Source of the DNA: Weeksellaceae bacterium
GTDB taxonomy: Bacteria > Bacteroidota > Bacteroidia > Flavobacteriales > Weeksellaceae
Length of the DNA: 5,009 nucleotides
Direction of reading: 5' to 3'
NCBI GenBank assembly: GCA_028694715.1
Contig: JAQVKJ010000130.1
Coordinates: 1 to 5,009, forward strand
This document shows positions 1-5,009 of the stretch, one piece after another. How positions within the stretch are numbered: position 1 is the stretch's first letter; each line of letters begins with the position of its first letter. The translations under genes and the position numbers were made by a program. The notes under the pieces were generated by a model. The model searched no databases. It was not told where the DNA came from and was given only the letters and a program-made list of their open reading frames with translations.

Positions 1-402
1 TTAAAGTTGCCGATAATAAAGGACGGCATCAAAGCTTGTAAGTATTTTTCATCGATGGGCATCAAAACCAATGTAACCCTGGTTTTTTCTCCCGGTCAGG
101 CATTGCTTGCAGCCAAAGCGGGTGCGACCTATGTTTCTCCTTTTTTGGGACGGCTGGATGATATTTCGACCGACGGGCTGAATATGTTGTCAGAAATCAG
201 GACTATTTATGACAACTATCTTTTTGAAACTGAGATTCTTGCAGCTTCAATCCGCAGTCCGATGCATATCATCAACTGTGCAAAGATTGGTGCAGATGTG
301 ATTACTTCTCCTTTGTCTTCCATCATGAGTTTGCTCGCTCATCCGCTGACAGATTCGGGATTGGAAAAATTTATTTTAGACTATAAAAAGGGAAACCAAT
401 AA
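1..402 (+). CDS. tal: Transaldolase, TalC/FSA family (5'-truncated by window edge)
   Basis: C-terminal 133 residues of a class I aldolase-fold enzyme that moves a dihydroxyacetone unit between sugar phosphates in the cytoplasmic pentose phosphate pathway. The frame is open to base 1, so the true start lies upstream; against the roughly 220-residue family about 83 residues are missing. The first visible residues are L-K-L-P, and this Lys (bases 4-6) aligns with the Schiff-base lysine, Lys85 of E. coli FSA. Counting from it, the spacing fits the family exactly: Thr26 (FSA Thr109), Phe48 (FSA Tyr131), Arg51 in GRLDD (Arg134, phosphate) and Ser83 in AAS (Ser166, phosphate). The ending [17 protein letters not shown] is typical of small transaldolases. 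Phe where FSA has Tyr suggests transaldolase and not fructose-6-phosphate aldolase activity; that is inference from known E. coli TalB Phe178Tyr behaviour. The gene converges on the DUF4197 lipoprotein gene. Confidence 0.93.
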   Translation, partial: LKLPIIKDGIKACKYFSSMGIKTNVTLVFSPGQALLAAKAGATYVSPFLGRLDDISTDGLNMLSEIRTIYDNYLFETEILAASIRSPMHIINCAKIGADVITSPLSSIMSLLAHPLTDSGLEKFILDYKKGNQ

Positions 403-414
403 ACTTGGTTTTTT
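393..414 (+). terminator. Intrinsic terminator overlapping the transaldolase stop codon
   Basis: AAACCAA (393-399) pairs perfectly with TTGGTTT (405-411) around a five-base loop, and the run of T continues to 414. The stop codon TAA lies at 400-402, partly in the loop. Read on the minus strand the same hairpin is followed, after CCC, by five T, so it could also stop transcripts arriving from the convergent DUF4197 gene. The stem is short and A/T-rich apart from two G-C pairs, so strength is uncertain. Confidence 0.55.
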
Positions 415-435
415 CAGATTCAGCTTGACTGATTG

Positions 436-1161
436 TTATTTTTTATCCTGCAGACCGAAGACCTCTTTCAACAAGGGAGTGGTTCTCAGTCCAATGTTGT
501 TTCTGATGCCTTCCTCTTTTTGAGCCACCATTTTGAAAACGCCGTTGATGGTTTGTTGAGTCACATAAGCATTCAAGTCTGTGGTGACATTTTTGCCGGT
601 AAAATTATTGTATTGTGTAATGATTTTTTCCCAAATATCATCCGCACCGACTTTCCCAAGCGAATTTCTGACTTTTGGCTGAAATGCAGTGAAAAGTTGA
701 TTAGAAGTTCTGTTTTGCAGATACTGCGTTGCGGCATTGTTTCCACCAAGCAGAATCCCTTTTGCATCGTTGAATGTCATCGTGACAATGGCATCCTTAA
801 AAATGGGAGCTGCTTCCGTTACTGCATCTTCTGCTGCGCGGTTCAATAATTTCAAGCCCTCATCGGCCAGACTTCCCAATCCAATGTTTCTCAATGTATT
901 GTCCACAACTTGGAGCTCTTCTGGCAAAAGAATTTTGGTCAAGCTGTTCTTAAAAAAACCATCGGTTTTGCCCAGTTTTTCAACTCCATCCTGAACGCCG
1001 AACTCTAATGCTTGCTTGAGTCCTTGTGATATTCTTAAACCAGAAACGCCTCCGATTCCTTCTCCGGTTTCGGTCGGGAAATGCGAAGCGATTTGTTGCA
1101 TTTCATCACAACTACTGAAAGTAAAGCAGCTTATGATTAGGAAAATAAAAATCTTTCTCAT
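436..1161 (-). CDS. DUF4197 family lipoprotein
   Basis: A 241-residue protein with a lipoprotein signal: positive start M-R-K, hydrophobic residues 4-15, then FSS-C with Cys18 as probable lipidated residue. The acidic residues after it (Asp19, Glu20) resemble the negatively charged export signal of Bacteroidota surface lipoproteins, so it may face the periplasm or the surface. The rest (about 42-238) matches the DUF4197 family: DGFFKN 67-72, KILLPEEL 76-83, LNRAAE 106-111, DAKGILLGG 132-140, AATQYL 143-148, and the ending LLKEVFG 230-236. The domain is mostly predicted helix and its function is unknown. The ATG at 1161 is the only start that gives a signal peptide. It lies 30 very A/T-rich bases behind the T9SS cargo gene on the same strand, so co-transcription is likely, though the spacer could hold a weak promoter. 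No Shine-Dalgarno is seen. Family call is firm; topology is inferred. Confidence 0.92.
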   Translation of the reverse strand: MRKIFIFLIISCFTFSSCDEMQQIASHFPTETGEGIGGVSGLRISQGLKQALEFGVQDGVEKLGKTDGFFKNSLTKILLPEELQVVDNTLRNIGLGSLADEGLKLLNRAAEDAVTEAAPIFKDAIVTMTFNDAKGILLGGNNAATQYLQNRTSNQLFTAFQPKVRNSLGKVGADDIWEKIITQYNNFTGKNVTTDLNAYVTQQTINGVFKMVAQKEEGIRNNIGLRTTPLLKEVFGLQDKK

Positions 1162-1191
1162 AATTTTTTTATTTAATGAATTATAAAATTA

Positions 1192-3183
1192 TCAATTATT
1201 TCTGACATTAATGTGGCCAGAAATTTTGTGTGTTTCGTTCAAACTCAGAATGTACCAGTATGTTCCTGATGGTACGGGATTGCCCATGTATCGTCCGTCC
1301 CAGAGAATTTCAGCGGAATTGATTTTTCGGTTGACAAATATTTTTCCGTAACGGTCAAAGATTTGAATGTTTGCGTCCGGGAATTGTGACATTCCTCTGA
1401 CGGTCCATTGGTCGTTGATTCCGTCTCCATTGGGTGAAATGAAATTTGGAACAATGAAAAAAGTAAAATCAAATTTTTCACTGTAACAGCCCGTGTAGTC
1501 TCTGACAAAAAATTCGTAATCATTTGGCTGCAGTCCATAAAATACCGGAGAACTCTGCCACAAAATCCCATTGAGTGAATATTCGTAGTTTCCTGATGGC
1601 GAAACCTGAACAGTAACCGATTGATCAGCATTAATAACCACATTTGTTATTTCTGGCGAGCCACCGTTGACCGTTTCAAATGGAAGGATGAAAATACATC
1701 CGTTCGAATCGCTTACCATAACTGAATAATTGCCCGGCTGGCTAATGGTAACTTCATGCGTGTCAATGGGTTGGTTCAAATCTTCTCCTGATAGACCGCT
1801 CCACTGATAACTCACAAAAACATCGGGCACACTCAGCACGGCCGCAGTTCCTTTGCAGAATACCAACTGATTCTCGTATTGCACATTGGCTTCCGGAATA
1901 TTCAGTTCGAGTTCCGTAATTCCATAACAATCTTCAGTTCCCATGTCCACCTTCGCATAAATGATTTTGCTTTCAGACAATGTGATGAATTGTGGCAAAG
2001 GATTTTGATTGTTATGTAAATCTTCCAGGTCATTGAAAAACCTGATGTTCACCAGTGGATTGGGATTGATGCTGAGGATGGCTTCATTCAGATCAAACTC
2101 TGCGGTTCCAGATTCAGTATTGCGGCATTCGGTCAGGCTGCTTTCATTGGCTTCGGGTGCAATGTTGATAATGATGTGAACCGGAATAATGTAGGTTGTA
2201 TTATTTGTGGATTCATGTACTCTTATGTAAATATAATCATCCTGATAGGCTGTCTGGTTAGTGAAAGGATCTTCCAGCGGATTGTTGCCGTTTTCTGCAT
2301 CCTGTAGATTTTGGTGATAACTGATTTGAATATTAAGTGCTTCATGGTAACCGGCCGCACCCCACCACTGATTGGCATTGCTGCCTTCGGGACGGTATTT
2401 GACCACTGTTCTTTCCATGTTTTCGAGATTGATTTCATAAAGAAAATCAACTGTATTTCCGTACAATCTTCCGTACTCTGCTGCTAAGCCAAAAGTTCCG
2501 GTTTCAATTGCCCCCATGTCCTGATGGATGACATAAGCATTGTTTTGACCAAGTGTTACTTTTAGTAAATGGTCTTTCCCGTCGTTCATGGTCCATGCCA
2601 CATACATATAATCACCAATCTGTACAAAATCACCACTTGCGTTGCCGCTGCCGAAATCATGCCATAGATAAAAATTGCCAATGTCATCCGGGTCGGAACG
2701 ATGAACTTTACTTGTCCATCCACCTTCATATAGATGGTCCAGATGGTCAAACGAGAGAGCGAGAACTGTCTGACCATTGGCGTGCACTTGCCCTATGGTT
2801 TGATAAACACAGTTTTCTGGATTTACTTTTTGTAGTAGGCCGTTTTTTCTGGTGATGAAAATTTCCTTTTGACTGTTGAATGCAATGTCGTAATAACCGC
2901 CTGCTCCGTCTGAGTCTCCACACACAGGTACTACTTGAGGGTTTCCATACAAATCAACGATTTTTTCAATTCCTCTGTGGGCTTTGGTTACATATATTTC
3001 AGGTGATTCGTTGAACTCAGAGAGCACTTCGAGTGCAAAGTTCTGAAGTTCGCTGAATGGAATGTTCACAAAGCCATCGCCATCGTAATCGCAGGCAGAA
3101 TATTCTTTGGGAGGTGTTATAATCTGTCCGGTACAAATTTTAATAAAACTGAACATCAAATAAAAGAAAACAAGCCTCTTCAA
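1192..3183 (-). CDS. Secreted multidomain protein with T9SS type B sorting domain
   Basis: A 663-residue extracellular protein from the TTG at 3183. Residues 1-19 are a classical signal peptide (MKRL, hydrophobic core, cleavage probably CTG|Q). Visible order: a Ca-binding-like loop CDYDGDGF (31-38); a beta-propeller-like segment (about 94-275) of short strand repeats; a module with YHQNLQDAENGNNP (289-302) and YIYIRV; a degenerate second copy (about 350-430); an Ig/PKD-like domain (431-505, CKGTAAVLS, YQWSG, GNYSVMVSDSNGC); a SprB-repeat-like domain (511-570, YEYSLNG, WQSSPVFYGL, DYTGC); and a gliding-motility-associated C-terminal domain (578-663: SPNGDGIND, IFDRYGK, WDG, PSGTYWY, GHINV). 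The last is the T9SS type B signal for export and attachment to the cell surface. No catalytic motif is seen; an adhesin-like role is inference. Alternative starts are TTG 3243, which falls inside the metK terminator, and ATG 3156, which shortens the signal peptide too far. Confidence 0.9.
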   Translation of the reverse strand: MKRLVFFYLMFSFIKICTGQIITPPKEYSACDYDGDGFVNIPFSELQNFALEVLSEFNESPEIYVTKAHRGIEKIVDLYGNPQVVPVCGDSDGAGGYYDIAFNSQKEIFITRKNGLLQKVNPENCVYQTIGQVHANGQTVLALSFDHLDHLYEGGWTSKVHRSDPDDIGNFYLWHDFGSGNASGDFVQIGDYMYVAWTMNDGKDHLLKVTLGQNNAYVIHQDMGAIETGTFGLAAEYGRLYGNTVDFLYEINLENMERTVVKYRPEGSNANQWWGAAGYHEALNIQISYHQNLQDAENGNNPLEDPFTNQTAYQDDYIYIRVHESTNNTTYIIPVHIIINIAPEANESSLTECRNTESGTAEFDLNEAILSINPNPLVNIRFFNDLEDLHNNQNPLPQFITLSESKIIYAKVDMGTEDCYGITELELNIPEANVQYENQLVFCKGTAAVLSVPDVFVSYQWSGLSGEDLNQPIDTHEVTISQPGNYSVMVSDSNGCIFILPFETVNGGSPEITNVVINADQSVTVQVSPSGNYEYSLNGILWQSSPVFYGLQPNDYEFFVRDYTGCYSEKFDFTFFIVPNFISPNGDGINDQWTVRGMSQFPDANIQIFDRYGKIFVNRKINSAEILWDGRYMGNPVPSGTYWYILSLNETHKISGHINVRNN
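1897..2331 (-). repeat. Two diverged protein-level copies of a flavobacterial extracellular module
   Basis: Inside the T9SS cargo gene, residues 285-341 (bases 2161-2331) and 380-429 (bases 1897-2046) align: ISYHQNLQDAENGNNPL against IRFFNDLEDLHNNQNPL, then YIYIRV against IIYAKV, then a closing strand (VHIIINI against LELNI). The pattern YHxxxxDAxxGxNP...IYVRV recurs in many secreted flavobacterial proteins. The repeat is visible in protein only, not as DNA identity, so it reflects old duplication or domain shuffling. The second copy is preceded by TECRNTESGTAEFDL (351-365), a worn form of the usual CDxxxDGxxxFDL opening. Confidence 0.6.
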
Positions 3184-3210
3184 TGTCTTTATTTTGTGTG
3201 CAAATTTCGT

Positions 3211-3243
3211 AAAAATTATACGGACGGTCTTTAGAAAAAACAA
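3211..3243 (-). promoter_or_regulatory. Weak candidate promoter for the T9SS cargo gene
   Basis: On the minus strand TAATTTTT (3218-3211) matches five of six fixed bases of the Bacteroidota -7 element TAnnTTTG, and a TTG (3243-3241) lies 22 bases upstream, slightly farther than usual for the -33 element. Transcription would start near 3205, leaving about 20 bases before the TTG start at 3183. The region is A/T-rich, so a chance match is quite possible. A rival, GAAATTTG at 3208-3201, also matches five of six but lies closer to the gene and has no -33 partner. Confidence 0.25.
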
Positions 3244-3269
3244 AAAACCTACTGTGAAACAAGTGGTTT
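3235..3269 (-). terminator. Intrinsic terminator of metK
   Basis: On the minus strand, 22 bases after the metK stop, AAACC (3269-3265) pairs with GGTTT (3249-3245). The stem extends inward by ACT/AGT with one bulged A (8 pairs), optionally TG/CA around a TTT loop. It is followed by TTTTTT, one G and six more T (3247-3235). Stem and U-tract are both textbook. It implies that the cargo gene downstream depends on its own promoter or on read-through. Confidence 0.75.
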
Positions 3270-3291
3270 ATAAAAAATTTAACATTATGAT

Positions 3292-4575
3292 TTATGTGAG
3301 ACCGAATTTGGTTTTGATTTTGTCTGCCAAATCGAGTTTTTCCCAAGTGAAGAATTCAATATCTCTCAGTGTAAACTCATTCTTGCTTCCTTTGTTGAAA
3401 GTTTTGTCAGCTACGAAGGGTTCTCTTCCCATATGGCCATATGAAGCGGTTTCTTGATAAATCGGGTTTCTCAATTTTAAATATTGTTCAATGGCAAAGG
3501 GTCTCAAATCAAACAATTCTTTGATTTTTTCAGCGATTTCGCCATCGTTCAGATCCACATTTTTTCTGTTGTATGTATTCACATAAACGCCCGTAGGTTC
3601 GGCTTCTCCGATTGCATAAGAGAGCTGAATCAGAATTTCATCAGTCACGCCGGCAGCCACCATGTTTTTTGCAATGTACCTTGCAGCATAGGCGGCACTT
3701 CTGTCCACTTTTGAAGGATCTTTTCCGCTAAACGCTCCACCACCGTGTGCACCTTTTCCGCCGTATGTGTCCACAATGATTTTTCGGCCGGTCAGACCGG
3801 TGTCACCGTGTGGTCCGCCGATGACGAATTTACCAGTTGGATTGATGAAGTATTTGATGTCATCATTGAAGAGTTTTCTAATATCGTTGGATTGTTTTTC
3901 GATAACTTTTGGAATAAGTATCTCCTTGATGTCCTTTTCAATTGTTTTGAGCATTTCTTGATCATTCCCAAAGTTGTCATGTTGGGTAGAAACGACTATG
4001 CTCACAATTCTGATGGGTTTGTGGTCGTCCGAGTATTCAATTGTTACCTGAGATTTGGCGTCGGGTCTCAGATAGATCATTTTTTTCTTTTCCTTTCTGA
4101 TTTGCGCCAGTTCTTTCATGATGGAATGTGCAAGATCAAGGGCGAGTGGCATATAGTGTTCTGTTTCATTGGTGGCGTAGCCAAACATGATTCCTTGGTC
4201 TCCGGCTCCTTGCAGTTGGGCTTTGGTTTCAAAAGTCATTTCTGTAGTAGCCCTGTCCACACCCTGATTGATGTCGGGTGATTGTTCATGGATGGCTGTC
4301 AGCACGCCGCATGAGTTGCCGTCAAACATATATTCACTTTTATTGTAACCGATTTGATTAATGACTTCTCTGGCGATATTTTGTAAATCGAGGTATGCGG
4401 ATGATTTGACCTCACCGGCCAATATGACTTGTCCGGTGGTTACCAAGGTTTCGCAAGCTACTTTTGATTCTGGATCTGAGGCGAGAAAATGATCTACGAG
4501 TGCATCGGAAATCTGGTCAGCAATTTTGTCAGGATGTCCTTCAGAAACCGATTCAGAAGTAAAAAAATAAGACAT
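3292..4575 (-). CDS. metK: S-adenosylmethionine synthase (methionine adenosyltransferase)
   Basis: Cytoplasmic enzyme that makes S-adenosylmethionine, phosphate and diphosphate from methionine, ATP and water, supplying the cell's main methyl donor. All hallmarks are present: GHPDK 13-17 (His14, Asp16), Glu42 in CETLVTTG, signature 1 [12 protein letters not shown] 123-134, RPDAKSQV 170-177 with Lys174, TGRK 262-265, signature 2 GGGAFSGKD 278-286 with Lys285, then Lys289 and Asp291. These correspond to E. coli Lys165, Arg244/Lys245, Lys265, Lys269 and Asp271. At 427 residues it is longer than E. coli MetK (384): extra residues lie before signature 1 (110-120), around 225-240, and in a tail ending [19 protein letters not shown], of a kind seen in Bacteroidota enzymes. 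The ATG at 4575 gives the canonical N-terminus ([14 protein letters not shown]). It lies 157 bases behind a trans-sulfuration gene, with its own promoter and a hairpin leader. Intact and expected to be active. Confidence 0.99.
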   Translation of the reverse strand: MSYFFTSESVSEGHPDKIADQISDALVDHFLASDPESKVACETLVTTGQVILAGEVKSSAYLDLQNIAREVINQIGYNKSEYMFDGNSCGVLTAIHEQSPDINQGVDRATTEMTFETKAQLQGAGDQGIMFGYATNETEHYMPLALDLAHSIMKELAQIRKEKKKMIYLRPDAKSQVTIEYSDDHKPIRIVSIVVSTQHDNFGNDQEMLKTIEKDIKEILIPKVIEKQSNDIRKLFNDDIKYFINPTGKFVIGGPHGDTGLTGRKIIVDTYGGKGAHGGGAFSGKDPSKVDRSAAYAARYIAKNMVAAGVTDEILIQLSYAIGEAEPTGVYVNTYNRKNVDLNDGEIAEKIKELFDLRPFAIEQYLKLRNPIYQETASYGHMGREPFVADKTFNKGSKNEFTLRDIEFFTWEKLDLADKIKTKFGLT

Positions 4576-4650
4576 AATGAAACTTTTATTCGGAATTAAA
4601 AGGAGTGTGAGATTACTGTTTTAGCAATTTTTTAATGAGGCTGCAATCAG

Positions 4651-4675
4651 ACAAATCCTTCCTCTCCGGGTTTGT
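4651..4675 (-). promoter_or_regulatory. 5' hairpin in the metK leader
   Basis: In the predicted metK transcript ACAAA-C-CC (4675-4668) pairs with GG-A-TTTGT (4658-4651): five pairs, one C/A mismatch, two G-C pairs, closing a purine loop GGAGAGGAA. The hairpin would sit at or within a few bases of the transcript's 5' end. Loop bases GGAG could also pair with CTCC at 4605-4602, or GAGG with CCTC at 4640-4637, each only four pairs. It may merely protect the 5' end, or be part of a regulatory leader; no known riboswitch could be assigned. Confidence 0.4.
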
Positions 4676-4679
4676 GGTG

Positions 4680-4687
4680 CAAAAGTA
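4680..4687 (-). promoter_or_regulatory. metK: Bacteroidota -7 promoter element of metK
   Basis: TACTTTTG on the minus strand is an exact match to the TAnnTTTG element recognised by the primary sigma factor of Bacteroidota. It lies 45 bases past the stop of the upstream gene and about 105 bases before the metK ATG, so the transcript would start near 4673-4676 with a leader of about 97 bases. No clear TTG is seen at the -33 position, where the DNA is T-rich. Position and match make this the best promoter in the window. Confidence 0.65.
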
Positions 4688-4732
4688 AGGAGTTTTGAAC
4701 AATAAGAAAATGAAATGTCGAAATATTTTTGT

Positions 4733-5009
4733 TTACAAGACACCGAGTTTTTTCATGCAGGCCTTCATTTTGTCATAGGTTCTTTCAATATTATCGTCCA
4801 ACCCAATCGAGAATCTGATTAGGCCTTCCGACAATCCCATTTCTTTTTGTTCATCGATTGGTATTTCGCTGGAAGTGGAAGTGCCGGGTGCGCTGAATAG
4901 GGTTTTGTAGAAACCGAGACTTACAGCCAGATAGCCTAAATTTTCTTCCTGCATTTGTTCCATTAACCTATTGGCTTGTTCAAGGCTTCCGGCATCCAAA
5001 GCCATCATG
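4733..5009 (-). CDS. Cys/Met-metabolism PLP-dependent (trans-sulfuration) enzyme, C-terminal part
   Basis: The last 91 codons of a larger gene (family about 380-430 residues); the start lies beyond the right edge, so the Met codons at the edge are internal. The fragment matches the C-terminal domain of cystathionine gamma-synthase, cystathionine gamma-lyase, O-acetylhomoserine sulfhydrylase and methionine gamma-lyase: LAVSLG (27-32 of the visible part), a Ser/Thr-rich stretch STSSEIP (44-50), then GLSEGLIRFSIGLDD (58-72). Arg65 is the family arginine that binds the substrate carboxylate. The usual SLGG-x-E-S/T-L motif reads SLGFYKTL here, and the usual MTH is replaced by STS, so it belongs to a variant subgroup. 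The PLP lysine and the residues that separate lyase from synthase activity lie outside the window, so the reaction cannot be named. The stop at 4733 is followed by metK on the same strand, which fits a methionine/SAM role. Confidence 0.88.
   Translation of the reverse strand, partial: MMALDAGSLEQANRLMEQMQEENLGYLAVSLGFYKTLFSAPGTSTSSEIPIDEQKEMGLSEGLIRFSIGLDDNIERTYDKMKACMKKLGVL

Noticed and set aside
433..849. Open frame of 138 codons on the plus strand opposite the DUF4197 gene
   Set aside because: It is antisense to a gene with clear family motifs, and its translation (Cys/Phe/Ser-rich) resembles no protein; a shadow of the real coding strand.
3154..3156. ATG at 3156 as start of the T9SS cargo gene
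   Set aside because: It would leave about ten residues (MFSFIKICTG) before the likely cleavage site, without the positive n-region, too short for a signal peptide.
3430..3443. Perfect 14-base palindrome CATATGGCCATATG
   Set aside because: It lies inside metK and encodes the conserved Tyr-Gly-His-Met stretch (379-382); codon choice explains it and there is no sign of an operator.
3745..4281. Open frame of 178 codons on the plus strand opposite metK
   Set aside because: Fully antisense to highly conserved metK codons; the translation is rich in Phe, Val and Cys without domain features.
4615..4675. Possible SAM-I (S-box) riboswitch before metK
   Set aside because: GAGAGG, GCAGCC and TTGCTAAA recall parts of the SAM-I core, but there is no closing P1 helix, no GGGA/GGCCC pairing and no kink-turn sequence; kept only as an unassigned structured leader.
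4688..4732. Terminator for the trans-sulfuration gene between its stop and the metK promoter
   Set aside because: No hairpin with a following T-tract could be found in these 45 bases, so read-through into metK remains possible.

Overview
The window reads as an ordinary chromosomal stretch from a member of the Bacteroidota, most likely a flavobacterium-like organism. Three things point there: a cargo protein ending in a type B sorting domain of the type IX secretion system (T9SS), a Bacteroidota-type promoter (TACTTTTG, matching TAnnTTTG) before metK, and A/T-rich start contexts without clear Shine-Dalgarno sequences. No mobile element, CRISPR array, tRNA or rRNA gene was found, and no convincing undescribed system.

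Layout: the left edge carries the last 133 codons of a small transaldolase of the TalC/FSA family on the plus strand, starting one codon before the predicted Schiff-base lysine. It converges, with only 33 bases between the stop codons and a hairpin terminator over its own stop, on a minus-strand series of four genes. In transcription order these are: the last 91 codons of a PLP-dependent Cys/Met-metabolism (trans-sulfuration) enzyme cut by the right edge; metK (S-adenosylmethionine synthase); a 663-residue secreted T9SS cargo protein; and a DUF4197 lipoprotein.

How they work together: the trans-sulfuration family enzyme and MetK both belong to sulfur amino acid metabolism, and their adjacency suggests a methionine/SAM neighbourhood. 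metK appears to have its own promoter and a leader of about 97 bases with a 5' hairpin. It is followed by a strong intrinsic terminator, so the T9SS cargo gene and the lipoprotein gene 30 bases behind it probably form a separate unit. That terminator also argues that the cargo gene starts at a TTG at 3183 and not at the farther TTG at 3243.

The observations most worth checking are the structured metK leader, the apparent insertion of a beta-propeller-like segment into a known flavobacterial extracellular module, and the start-site correction. No intergenic gap exceeds 300 bases; the longest, between the trans-sulfuration gene and metK, is 157 bases and holds the promoter and leader.
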